Assembly: GCA_041677345.1 (NCBI GenBank)
Contig: JBAYQE010000022.1
Span: forward strand, 1-33,801
Length of the DNA stretch: 33,801 nucleotides
Reading direction: 5' to 3'
Source: JALOAT01 sp041677345
GTDB lineage: Bacteria > Pseudomonadota > Gammaproteobacteria > Thiohalomonadales > Thiohalomonadaceae
The notes below the pieces were generated by a model. It did not search any database and was not told where the DNA came from. It saw nothing but the letters and a program-made list of their open reading frames with translations. Position 1 is the first letter of the stretch; each line of letters opens with the position of its first letter. Below are positions 14,952 to 23,782 of this stretch, piece after piece. A program made the translations under genes and the position numbers.

Positions 14952-15014
14952 AACACGGGGGATTTATCGGTGGCTCCGAAAACCCATCGAGGATCTCCCC
15001 ATGTCCCCCGTGTT
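14952..15014. repeat. Short inverted repeat between accC and prmA (element B)
   Basis: Perfect 11-bp arms AACACGGGGGA (14952-14962) and TCCCCCGTGTT (15004-15014) enclose 41 bp without the REP-like core. A second degenerate unit, CTCCCCATG, precedes the right arm. It looks like an eroded or minimal relative of the elements at 18058 and 23542. Confidence 0.65.
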
Positions 15015-15051
15015 CAGAAACTTTGTCACCGCACGTAGCCGGAGCCACGCG

Positions 15052-16392
15052 TCACAGGCCAAGCTTCTTGTGCAGGTAATGGATGTTGGTGCCACCGGCC
15101 GCGAAGGCTGCATCGCTGAGCAGTTCCTGGTGTAGCGGCGTGTTGGTCTTGATGCCTTCGACGATGATCTCGTCCAGGGCCGAGCGCATGCGCGCCATGG
15201 CGCTTTCACGCGTCTCGCCCCAGGCGATGAGCTTGCCGATCATGGAGTCGTAGTTGGGCGGTACGGTGTAGCCGTTGTAGATGTGCGAGTCCCAACGGAT
15301 ACCGGGCCCCCCCGGCACATGCAGACCGGTGATCTTGCCGGGCGACGGCATGAAGCTCTTCGGGTCCTCGGCATTGATGCGGCATTCGATGGCGTGGCCG
15401 CGCAGCGTGATCTGATCCTGGGTGTAAGACAGCTTCTCGCCGGCGGCGATGAGGATCTGCTCCTTCACGATGTCCACGCCGGTGATCATCTCGGTGACCG
15501 GATGCTCCACCTGCACGCGGGTGTTCATTTCGATGAAATAGAATTCGCCGTTTTCGTACAGGAACTCGAAGGTGCCGGCGCCGCGATAGCCGATTTCACG
15601 GCAGGCCTGGGCACAACGCTCGCCGATGCGGCGGCGCTGTTCCTCGGTGATGCCCGGGGCGGGCGCCTCCTCGATGACCTTCTGGTGGCGGCGCTGCATG
15701 GAGCAGTCGCGCTCGCCCAGGTAGATGGCATTGCCGTGGGTATCGGCGAGTACCTGGATCTCCACATGACGTGGATTTTCCAGGTATTTTTCCATGTACA
15801 CCGTGCTGTTACCGAAGGCCGCGCCGGCCTCGCCGCGGGTGAGACCGACGGCGTTGAGCAGATGCGCTTCGCTGTGCACCACGCGCATGCCGCGTCCACC
15901 GCCGCCACCGGCGGCTTTGATGATGACGGGATAGCCGATCTCGCGGGCGAGACGCAGGGTCTCGTCGTCGTCATCCCCGATGGGGCCATCGGAACCGGGC
16001 ACGCAGGGCACGTTGGCCCGTTTCATCGCATCCTTGGCCGAGACCTTGTCGCCCATGAGGCGGATGGTGTCGGCGCGTGGCCCGATGAACACGAAGCCGC
16101 TTCGCTCCACGCGTTCGGCAAAATCGGCGTTCTCGGAGAGAAAGCCGTAGCCCGGATGGATGGCCACCGCGTCGGAGACTTCAGCCGCGCTGATCAGCGC
16201 CGGCACATTGAGGTAGCTCTGCGCCGAGGGCGCAGGACCGATGCAGATGGATTCGTCGGCGAGCTTCACGTGCTTCAGGTCGCGATCCACCGTGGAATGG
16301 ACAGCAACAGTACGAATGCCGAGTTCCTTGCACGCCCGAAGTACGCGCAGGGCGATCTCGCCGCGATTGGCTATGACGACCTTTTCAAACAT
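15052..16392 (-). CDS. accC: Acetyl-CoA carboxylase, biotin carboxylase subunit
   Basis: AccC carboxylates the biotin on AccB with bicarbonate and ATP, the first half of the malonyl-CoA-forming reaction. The 446 residues are standard. Seen in order are MFEKVVIANRGEIALRVLRA, the block HPGYGFLSENADFA, the ATP-grasp glycine loop AAGGGGGRGMRVV, GERDCSMQRRHQKVIEEAP, the metal-binding FEFLYENGEFYFIEMNTRVQVEHPVTE, and GHAIECRINAEDP. It follows accB by 21 bp in the usual accBC operon. The carboxyltransferase genes accA and accD are not in the window. Confidence 0.98.
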   Translation of the reverse strand: MFEKVVIANRGEIALRVLRACKELGIRTVAVHSTVDRDLKHVKLADESICIGPAPSAQSYLNVPALISAAEVSDAVAIHPGYGFLSENADFAERVERSGFVFIGPRADTIRLMGDKVSAKDAMKRANVPCVPGSDGPIGDDDDETLRLAREIGYPVIIKAAGGGGGRGMRVVHSEAHLLNAVGLTRGEAGAAFGNSTVYMEKYLENPRHVEIQVLADTHGNAIYLGERDCSMQRRHQKVIEEAPAPGITEEQRRRIGERCAQACREIGYRGAGTFEFLYENGEFYFIEMNTRVQVEHPVTEMITGVDIVKEQILIAAGEKLSYTQDQITLRGHAIECRINAEDPKSFMPSPGKITGLHVPGGPGIRWDSHIYNGYTVPPNYDSMIGKLIAWGETRESAMARMRSALDEIIVEGIKTNTPLHQELLSDAAFAAGGTNIHYLHKKLGL

Positions 16393-16413
16393 TTACGTCT
16401 GCCCTTTCGCGGC

Positions 16414-16872
16414 CTATTCGATGATGAACAGCGGCTGACCGAACTCGATGGGATCGCCGTTGTCTGCCAGAACCGCCTTCACGACGCCCGCCTTGTCGGC
16501 CTCGATCTGGTTCATGATCTTCATGGCCTCGATGATACACAGCGTGTCGCCCACGTTGACGCGCTGGCCCACGTCCGCGAACGGCTTGGCGCCTGGTGAA
16601 GCGGCGCGATAGAAGGTGCCCACGATGGGCGAGGTTACGTGATGCCCGGCAGGCGTGGCGGCCGATGGTGCGGCGGTTTCCGCGGGGGCCGCTGCGGGGG
16701 CGGCCGCAGGGGCCGCTGCCGGCGCCGGCGCGGCGGCAAAGTAATTCTGCTGCGGCATCACCTGACTGGTGCGGCTGATGCGCACCGATTCCTCGCCTTC
16801 TTTGATCTCGATCTCGGCGATGCCGGATTCCTCAAGCAGTTCGATCAGTTTTTTGACTTTACGGATGTCCAT
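16414..16872 (-). CDS. accB: Biotin carboxyl carrier protein of acetyl-CoA carboxylase
   Basis: This 152-residue BCCP has an N-terminal segment (MDIRKVKKLIELLEESGI) that contacts AccC. An Ala/Pro-rich hinge follows at about 46-75, then the biotinyl domain. The biotinylation motif EAMK is at 115-118, making Lys118 the modified residue, followed by IMNQIEADKAG and the C-terminal FGQPLFIIE. The thumb-like insert SPIVGTFYRAASPGAKPFADVG is typical of acetyl-CoA carboxylase BCCPs. It starts 4 bp after aroQ and is followed by accC. Confidence 0.97.
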   Translation of the reverse strand: MDIRKVKKLIELLEESGIAEIEIKEGEESVRISRTSQVMPQQNYFAAAPAPAAAPAAAPAAAPAETAAPSAATPAGHHVTSPIVGTFYRAASPGAKPFADVGQRVNVGDTLCIIEAMKIMNQIEADKAGVVKAVLADNGDPIEFGQPLFIIE

Positions 16873-16876
16873 GTTC

Positions 16877-17338
16877 TTAAGCCTGCCTCGTAATGGTTTG
16901 GTCTCCCAGCCGCATCAGGACGGCGGAGAGTGCGAGTTCATAGCCCACCGCCCCGAGGCCGCTGATGACGCCCAGGGCGATGTCCGAGAAGTACGAGTGC
17001 CGCCGGAACGGTTCCCGGGCGTGCACGTTGGAGAGATGCACCTCGAGGAAGGGGATGGCCACCGCCGCCAGCGCATCGCGCAGGGCCACGCTGGTGTGAG
17101 TGAACGCGGCGGGATTGATGATGATGAAGGCTACCCCTTCCGTGCGTGCCGCATGCACCCTGTCCACCAGTTCGTGCTCGGCGTTGCTCTGGAAGGTTTC
17201 GAGGACATGGCCCCGGGCCGCGGCCAGTTGCACCAGCCGGGCATCGATGTCAGCCAGGGTGGTACTGCCGTAGACCTGGGGTTCCCGGGTGCCAAGCAGA
17301 TTGAGGTTGGGGCCGTTGAGCACCAGCAGTCGGGCCAT
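16877..17338 (-). CDS. aroQ: Type II 3-dehydroquinate dehydratase
   Basis: AroQ dehydrates 3-dehydroquinate in the shikimate pathway. The 153-residue dodecamer-forming class is recognised by LLVLNGPNLNLLGTREPQVYG with the catalytic Tyr23, FQSNAEHELVDRVHAA, IIINPAAFTHTSVALRDAL, and the catalytic His block EVHLSNVHAREPFRRHS. Residues after that (LGVISGLGAVGYELAL) are the usual C-terminal helix. It is the first gene of an aroQ-accB-accC unit, a common gammaproteobacterial order. A 194-bp gap upstream should hold the operon promoter, but I could not pick -35/-10 hexamers with confidence. Confidence 0.97.
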   Translation of the reverse strand: MARLLVLNGPNLNLLGTREPQVYGSTTLADIDARLVQLAAARGHVLETFQSNAEHELVDRVHAARTEGVAFIIINPAAFTHTSVALRDALAAVAIPFLEVHLSNVHAREPFRRHSYFSDIALGVISGLGAVGYELALSAVLMRLGDQTITRQA

Positions 17339-17468
17339 GGACCTTCCTACGACGTTTTGCGACGTTATTGGAGTTATCAGCCCGTTCAGAGCCGGTTACG
17401 GAGATTCGCACCGGGCGGGGCCGTGCAAGTAGCCATTGTGCACGAAGGGTCTAACCATGTCCATATGT

Positions 17469-17491
17469 GCCCAAGTTGAACGAACTTGGGC
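17469..17491. other. 9-bp perfect inverted repeat upstream of aroQ
   Basis: GCCCAAGTT-GAACG-AACTTGGGC lies about 130 bp before aroQ and 42 bp after the TlpA-like gene. No T tract follows in either direction. It could be the 3' hairpin of the TlpA-like transcript or an operator for aroQ-accBC; the sequence does not decide. Confidence 0.5.
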
Positions 17492-17532
17492 GCACTTTCA
17501 AGCAAGTTTATGCATTATTTTCGTGAGCGGGT

Positions 17533-18039
17533 TCACAGCAGAGGGGTGACGGCGGCCTCGGCTTCCGGCAGGGAGAGTTCACCGGAATGGGTGTAGCTGA
17601 TGCGGCCTTCGCGGTCCACCACCGCCGTGAACGGCAGCCCGTCCTTGGTGTTGCCGAAGCGGCGAGCCAAGGCGATGCCGGTGTCGTCGGCGATGAGCAG
17701 AGGGTAGTCGATGTCGCTGGCGGCGGCGAAGTCACGGGCGTTCTGCGCCGTGTCTACGGTGATGCCCACCACCACCAATCCACGCTCGGCGTATTGGCGC
17801 TGCAGCCGCATCAGCTCCGGGATCTCCCGGCGGCAGGGCGGGCACCAGGGCGCCCAGAAATTGACCACCCGCACCTGTCCGGCCCAGTCGTCCAGGGATC
17901 GGGACTGGCCCTGCAGATCGGGCAAGCGGAAATCCGCGGGCGCCTGCGCCACCGAGCGCGCACTGAAGTGGAAATACCCCGCAGTGGCACCGCCGGCCAG
18001 GGCGGCAAAGGCCAGGAAGACAGCGACGCTTTTTCTCAT
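17533..18039 (-). CDS. TlpA/ResA-like thiol-disulfide oxidoreductase
   Basis: This 168-residue protein has an N-terminal signal anchor (about 4-22) and one periplasmic thioredoxin-like domain. The reducing active site is WCPPC at 65-69 (Cys66, Cys69) within NFWAPWCPPCRREIPELM. The cis-Pro region is GLPFTAVVDREGRI. Proteins of this kind reduce apocytochrome c or other periplasmic thiols. The DsbD gene directly upstream would supply its electrons, and this pairing supports the role. The ATG at 18039 gives a proper signal sequence; an in-frame ATG at 18138 would add 33 residues translated from the repeat element and is rejected. The ribosome site is weak (GGTGA). Confidence 0.9.
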   Translation of the reverse strand: MRKSVAVFLAFAALAGGATAGYFHFSARSVAQAPADFRLPDLQGQSRSLDDWAGQVRVVNFWAPWCPPCRREIPELMRLQRQYAERGLVVVGITVDTAQNARDFAAASDIDYPLLIADDTGIALARRFGNTKDGLPFTAVVDREGRISYTHSGELSLPEAEAAVTPLL

Positions 18040-18057
18040 TTCACCGCCAAAAAGATT

Positions 18058-18214
18058 GAACACGGGGACACGGGGAAATCGATTCTCTTGCAGGAGCGGC
18101 TTTGCCCGAAGGGTGCTCAGGCCACGATCACGCAGCAATGCCTGGCCAATCGCGCCTTCGGCCGTTCCTACAGCCAGGGTGATCCTTGCTGAATTTCCCG
18201 TGTCCCCCGTTGTT
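18058..18214. repeat. Palindromic REP/MITE-like element between dsbD and the TlpA-like gene (element C)
   Basis: Imperfect 22-nt terminal arms built on ACACGGGGA units (18058-18079 and 18193-18214) enclose a core. Its left part (18091-18128) is nearly the same as 23594-23633 of element D. The right part (about 18153-18176), read on the minus strand, gives CTGTAGGAACGGCCGAAGG. That is like the GTAG-plus-stem head of gammaproteobacterial REP sequences. The element fills the gap between the dsbD stop and the next gene's ribosome site. Confidence 0.85.
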
Positions 18215-18226
18215 AATGCCTTTCCG

Positions 18227-20461
18227 TCAACGCCGGAAAGCCGCCTCCACCTGCGGCCGGAACTGCTCCGGTTTCATGAATCCCACCACGCGGTAGTTCT
18301 TGCGCTCCTCGCCAGCCGTGTCGAAGAACAGGATGGCCGGCGGGCCGATGAGGCCGAAACGCCTGAGCAGGGCCTGGTCGGCGTCGTCGTTGGCGGTGAC
18401 ATCGGCCTGCAACAGCACCGTGCCCTGCAGGGCCGCGATCACGTCCGGGTCCGAGAAGGTGTATTTCTCGAATTCCTTGCAGGACACGCACCAGTCCGCA
18501 TAGAAGTCCAGCAGCACCGGGCGGCCGCCCGCGGCGGCCAGCTCGCGGTCCAGATCAGCCGCGGTCTTGATGGTCTTGAACTGCAGGTGCGCCTGCGCGG
18601 CCGTGCCACCTCCTGCGAAACGCAGGTGGTCGAGCGGCGCGAGCGGGTCGCGGCCGCCGCTGGCGGTGCCGATGAGCAGCAGGGCGCCGTATACCAGCAG
18701 CACTACGCCCAGGCCCTTCCACAGCTTCTGCCAGCCGCCCTTTCCGGCGATGGGGTCGAGGGCGCCCATGTACACGGCGGGCACGATGAACAGCAAGGCC
18801 CACAGCACCATGGTGACCGCCGCCGGCAGGATGCGCTCCAGCATCCACACGGCCACCGCCAGCATGAGCACACCGAACACCGCCTTCACCGTATCCATCC
18901 AGCCGCCGGCGCGGGGCAGGAATTTGCCCGCCGACACGCCCACCGCCAGCAGCGGTGCACCCATGCCCAGGCTCAGGGCGAACAGGGCGGCACCACCCAG
19001 CATGGCGTCGCCGGTCTGGCCGATGTAGATGAGCGCGCCCATGAGGGGCGGCGCCACGCAGGGGCCGACGATGAGCGCCGAGAGCAGGCCCATCACCGCC
19101 ACGCCGGTGAGGTTGCCGCCCTGCTGACGGTTGGAGAGTGCGGTGATGCGGCTTTGCAGGCTCGATGGCAGTTGCAGTTCGAAGAAGCCGAACATCGACA
19201 GCGCCAGGGCCACGAACACGGCGGCGAAGGCGCCCAGGATCCACGGGTTCTGGAAGGTGGCCTGCAGGTTGGCGCCGAACAGGCCGGCGACGACGCCGGC
19301 CACCGTGTAGGTGAGCGCCATGGCCAGCACGTATACCAGGGACAGGGTGAAGGCGCGCCGTGTGGTGATGCTCGTGCCCTGGCCGACGATGATGCTCGAC
19401 AGGATGGGGATCATCGGGAACACGCAGGGCGTGAAGGCGAGCAGCAGGCCCAGGCCGAAGAAGGTGAGCACGGTCATGGCCGTGTTGCCACTGGCCAGGG
19501 AGGCGGCCAGGCTGTCCTGTTCCGAGAGCGGCTCGGCGGGCGCGGTCGGCGTGATGCGGGCGGCCACTGGCGTGGCGTCACCCGGGCCGCCGGCAGGGAG
19601 GTCCAGGGTGAAGGTCTTCTTTTGCGGCGGATAGCAGATACCCGCCTCGGCGCAGCCCTGATAACCGATCACCATTTCCACGCTGCGGGTTGCGGCGCTC
19701 TGGCGTGCTACGGGGACACGCACCTCCATGCCGTCGTGGAATACCTGGATGCGGCCGAAGAACTCGTCGTCCTTCTCTTCACCCGGCGGGATCTCGGGGC
19801 TGCCCAGTGCCACACCGTCGGCCTCCTTGAGGCTGAAGGTGAGCTTGTCACGGTAGAGATAATGCTTTGGGGCGATCTCGAAGCGGGCCAGGATGGTATT
19901 GCCGTCCAGGGCATCCGCAGTGACGCGGAAGGCCACTTCCGGGTCGAGCACCTCGTCGTCCTGGGGGCCGAAGGCGGGCAGGAGGTTGCCAAGGGGCGCC
20001 GCCTTCATGGTGGGCTGGGCCGGTGTACTCGCCGCCGCCTGGGCCGGCAGTTTGATGGCGACGGTATGGCGATGGGGCGGATAGCACACGCCCATGTCGG
20101 CACAGCCTTGGGAATGGGCGACCAGGCTCAGTTCACGCGCGGTGCCGGTACGGCGCAGGGGCAGGTCCACACGGACCTTGCCACGGTAGATCTCCACCTC
20201 GCCGAAGAACTCGTCCTGTTTCTTCTTGCCGGCCGGGAAGGCGGGCTCCCCGAGTTCGATGCCGGCAGTGTCCGTGGTGAAGCGCAGTTTGTTGCGGTAG
20301 AGGTAGTAACCGTCCGCCACGGACCATTCGGCGCGCACCGTGTCGGCGTCCAGCGCCCGGGCGGTGAAGCGGAAGGCCTGATCGGGTGGCAGCAGGTCTT
20401 CCTCGGCGGCAAGGCCCAGCAAGGGCAGGAACAGCAGCAGCGTGAATGCAATTTTTCTCAT
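18227..20461 (-). CDS. dsbD: Thiol:disulfide interchange protein DsbD with two alpha domains
   Basis: DsbD carries electrons from cytoplasmic thioredoxin across the inner membrane to periplasmic partners. At 744 residues it is longer than the 565-residue E. coli protein. After a signal peptide (about 1-19) there are two successive DsbD-alpha immunoglobulin-like domains. The first (about 25-140) has Cys120/Cys126 in GCADMGVCYPP. The second (about 172-290) has Cys270/Cys276 in GCAEAGICYPP. The beta membrane domain (about 325-600) holds its redox pair at Cys346 (TPCVFPM) and Cys468 (GPCVAPP). The C-terminal thioredoxin-like gamma domain has WCVSCK with Cys658/Cys661. All cysteines are intact. 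It overlaps the cutA stop by 4 bp and precedes the TlpA-like gene. Confidence 0.95.
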   Translation of the reverse strand: MRKIAFTLLLFLPLLGLAAEEDLLPPDQAFRFTARALDADTVRAEWSVADGYYLYRNKLRFTTDTAGIELGEPAFPAGKKKQDEFFGEVEIYRGKVRVDLPLRRTGTARELSLVAHSQGCADMGVCYPPHRHTVAIKLPAQAAASTPAQPTMKAAPLGNLLPAFGPQDDEVLDPEVAFRVTADALDGNTILARFEIAPKHYLYRDKLTFSLKEADGVALGSPEIPPGEEKDDEFFGRIQVFHDGMEVRVPVARQSAATRSVEMVIGYQGCAEAGICYPPQKKTFTLDLPAGGPGDATPVAARITPTAPAEPLSEQDSLAASLASGNTAMTVLTFFGLGLLLAFTPCVFPMIPILSSIIVGQGTSITTRRAFTLSLVYVLAMALTYTVAGVVAGLFGANLQATFQNPWILGAFAAVFVALALSMFGFFELQLPSSLQSRITALSNRQQGGNLTGVAVMGLLSALIVGPCVAPPLMGALIYIGQTGDAMLGGAALFALSLGMGAPLLAVGVSAGKFLPRAGGWMDTVKAVFGVLMLAVAVWMLERILPAAVTMVLWALLFIVPAVYMGALDPIAGKGGWQKLWKGLGVVLLVYGALLLIGTASGGRDPLAPLDHLRFAGGGTAAQAHLQFKTIKTAADLDRELAAAGGRPVLLDFYADWCVSCKEFEKYTFSDPDVIAALQGTVLLQADVTANDDADQALLRRFGLIGPPAILFFDTAGEERKNYRVVGFMKPEQFRPQVEAAFRR

Positions 20462-20781
20462 TGTGTGTTGTCCAGAACCGAATTGAGCCAGCTGAGGTAA
20501 TCCGTTGAACCCTGCGCGATAGGGACCATGATCACTTCCGGAAGTTCATAGGGATGATTGGCCCGGATGGCGGCTTCCAGTCGTGGGTAGGTGTCGCTTC
20601 GGGTCTTGGCGAGCAGCAGGTGCTCGTGGTCGGTTACCAGTTCCCCTTGCCACTGGTAGACAGACCGGATCCCCGGCACGATGTTCACGCAGGCGGTGAG
20701 CCGGGCCTCGACCAGGTGGCGGGCGAGATTTCCGGCGGTTTCCCCATCGGGGCAGGTGGTGATGACCAGGCAGTAATCCAT
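20458..20781 (-). CDS. cutA: Divalent-cation tolerance protein CutA1
   Basis: This small trimeric protein of 107 residues is of the widely conserved CutA1 family, genetically linked to metal tolerance though its exact job is unsettled. Characteristic blocks are VITTCPDGETAGNLARHLVEARLTACVNI, the SVYQWQGE strand, LLLAKTRSDTYPRLEAAI, and HPYELPEVIMVPI. The ATG at 20781 (MDYCLV) fits the family start, four codons inside the longest frame. Its stop overlaps the dsbD start as ATGA. The cutA-dsbD pairing is common in gammaproteobacteria. Confidence 0.95.
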   Translation of the reverse strand: MDYCLVITTCPDGETAGNLARHLVEARLTACVNIVPGIRSVYQWQGELVTDHEHLLLAKTRSDTYPRLEAAIRANHPYELPEVIMVPIAQGSTDYLSWLNSVLDNTQ

Positions 20782-20840
20782 GATTGAATGCACGCCGGCG
20801 GCACAGGCCGGCTTATACTCTACCTTTTCCGGTGAAACGC

Positions 20841-21275
20841 ATGCGACTTCTCCATTGGCTGGTGTTCGGCATCCTGGTCACTCCCCTCGTTGAGCTTTAC
20901 TTCCTTATTAAAGTGGGACAAGTGGTCGGCCCTATTCCAACCATCGTACTGGTGGTGCTCATTGCGCTGGCGGGCGCCGCCCTCATGCGTCATCAGGGTT
21001 TCTCCACGCTCGTGCGGGTGCGGCTGGCGGCCGCGCGCGGGGAAGTGCCGGCGCTGGAGATGATGGAGGGTGCCGTCATCCTCTTTTGCGGCATGCTGCT
21101 GCTGTTCCCGGGCTTCATCTCCGATGTCTTCGGCCTGCTCGGCCTCATTCCCCCCGTGCGCCGGGCCATCATCGGGCTTGTCTTGTCCCGGGCCATGGTT
21201 CGCATGCATCCCGTGCAGCGCCCGGGCCAACAGCGCCACATCATTGACGGTGAATTCCGCCGCGAGGACGATTGA
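20841..21275 (+). CDS. fxsA: FxsA family membrane protein
   Basis: This 144-residue inner-membrane protein is of the FxsA (suppressor of F exclusion of phage T7) family. It has about three hydrophobic segments: 1-22, about 30-50 and about 76-100. Family blocks are TPLVELYFLIKVGQVVG, GAALMRHQG, and GAVILFCGMLLLFPGFISDVFGLLGLIPPVR. The ATG at 20841 is preceded by GGTGAA and opens directly into the first helix; earlier in-frame ATGs would add a basic leader. It lies upstream of groESL and divergent from cutA, an order common in Proteobacteria. A TATACT at 20814-20819 is a candidate -10 without a clear -35. Confidence 0.93.
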   Translation: MRLLHWLVFGILVTPLVELYFLIKVGQVVGPIPTIVLVVLIALAGAALMRHQGFSTLVRVRLAAARGEVPALEMMEGAVILFCGMLLLFPGFISDVFGLLGLIPPVRRAIIGLVLSRAMVRMHPVQRPGQQRHIIDGEFRREDD

Positions 21276-21367
21276 GCCGCCCTCTGCACCCTGCCGGGCC
21301 GGATGGAAGCCGGTCTGCGCCGTCCCGCCACCTGCCATGGGCGCCACAGTTCCTCCCTTCGTCCGCC

Positions 21368-21395
21368 TTGATTTTCGGCGCTTGGCACTTATTAT
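21368..21395 (+). promoter_or_regulatory. Sigma70-type promoter of groESL
   Basis: TTGATT (21368-21373) and TATTAT (21390-21395) are 16 bp apart. The start of transcription would fall at about 21402, inside the CIRCE operator. I see no clear sigma32 pattern (CTTGAA / CCCCAT), which suggests control by repression rather than by the heat-shock sigma factor. Confidence 0.7.
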
Positions 21396-21421
21396 TAGCA
21401 CTCGCGAACTGCGAGTGCTAA
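21395..21421. promoter_or_regulatory. CIRCE operator (HrcA binding site)
   Basis: TTAGCACTC-N9-GAGTGCTAA matches the CIRCE consensus perfectly, with 9-bp arms and a 9-bp spacer. It lies 65 bp before groES and overlaps the -10 and the predicted start point. HrcA would bind it and be released on heat stress, when GroEL is titrated away. The hrcA gene itself is not in the window. Confidence 0.97.
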
Positions 21422-21485
21422 CAAGGCCGCCGCGGCCCCGGCACCGATTCAACCGTCCATTCAATCAGTTAGGAGAGCAACAAGA

Positions 21486-21776
21486 ATGAACATCCGTCCG
21501 TTGCATGATCGCGTGATCGTTCGCCGCCTGGAAGAAGAGCGCACCACCGCCGCCGGCATCGTGATCCCCGACACGGCAACCGAAAAGCCCAATCGCGGCA
21601 AAGTCATCGCGGTGGGCAAGGGCAAGGCCAACGACAAGGGTGAGGTCCGCCCCATGGAAGTGAAGGTGGGTGACGTGGTGCTGTTCGGCCAGTACGCCGG
21701 CTCCAAGGTCAAGATCGACGGCGAAGAACTGCTGGTCATGAGCGAAGACGACCTGATGGCCGTCCTCGAAGGCTAA
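21486..21776 (+). CDS. groES: Co-chaperonin GroES
   Basis: GroES is the 10-kDa lid of the chaperonin, a heptamer that caps GroEL. The 96 residues are full length. It starts MNIRPLHDRVIVRRLEEE and has the mobile loop at about residues 17-34 (with GIVIPDTATEKPNRG). The conserved KVGDVVLFGQYAGSKVKIDGEELLVM block follows. The ATG has a strong AGGAGA site. It is the first gene of the groESL operon; groEL follows after 38 bp. Confidence 0.98.
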   Translation: MNIRPLHDRVIVRRLEEERTTAAGIVIPDTATEKPNRGKVIAVGKGKANDKGEVRPMEVKVGDVVLFGQYAGSKVKIDGEELLVMSEDDLMAVLEG

Positions 21777-21814
21777 TCCCCGCACTCAACCGGATCGAAG
21801 AGGAACAGAGAAAA

Positions 21815-23455
<1,641 letters not shown>

Positions 23456-23484
23456 GTCCAGGCCGGAGTTAGCCGTCCGACAAG

Positions 23485-23518
23485 AAAGGCCCCGCTGGCA
23501 ACGGCGGGGCTTTTTTTT
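23485..23518 (+). terminator. Intrinsic terminator of groESL
   Basis: GCCCCGC (23489-23495) pairs with GCGGGGC (23504-23510). The stem is extended by A-T and G-T pairs and followed by T8. It ends the operon 30 bp after the groEL stop. Confidence 0.95.
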
Positions 23519-23541
23519 GTGCCCACGAGGCATCTCAAAGA

Positions 23542-23738
23542 AAAAGCATTAACCACGGGGGACACGGGGAACACGGGGGGAATGCGTCTGTTTCAGGAGC
23601 GGCTTTATGCCCGAAGGGTGCTCAGGCCGCGATGGCGGTATCCGACGACAATCGTGGCCTGAGCCGCTCCTGCAGGTAGGGGTAATCCTTGAGGGATTTT
23701 TCCCCGTGTTCCCCGTGTCCCCCGTGGTTAAAGCTTTT
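23542..23738. repeat. Large palindromic REP/MITE-like element between groEL and glnE (element D)
   Basis: A perfect 30-bp inverted repeat (23549-23578 with 23702-23731), extending to 37 bp with one mismatch, encloses about 123 bp. The arms hold three tandem CACGGGG(G)A(A) units. The core has CAGGAGCGGCT at 23594 and its complement ending at 23674, with paired CAGGCC-CGAT segments inside, so the whole element is nested palindromes. It shares a 38-40-nt stretch with element C. It takes up most of the 360-bp groEL-glnE gap; the rest is the groEL terminator and a TACAAT at 23783-23788. Confidence 0.92.
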
Positions 23739-23782
23739 CTCTTCGCTTCACTTGTCTCGGGCAAGTCCTGCGCTCGAATCGT

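Noticed and set aside
18040..18138. N-terminal extension of the TlpA-like protein from ATG 18138
   Set aside because: The extra 33 residues are translated from repeat element C, and the ATG at 18039 gives a proper signal anchor.
17711..20500. A 929-codon open frame on the plus strand opposite dsbD and the TlpA-like gene
   Set aside because: Its residues are His/Gly/Ala/Arg/Gln-rich with no recognisable domain. The opposite strand encodes clear, conserved proteins. Long antisense frames are expected in GC-rich DNA.
23549..23731. CRISPR-like repeat array in the G-rich units of element D
   Set aside because: The units are about 9 nt, adjacent and in inverted arms, without spacers of uniform length and without cas genes.
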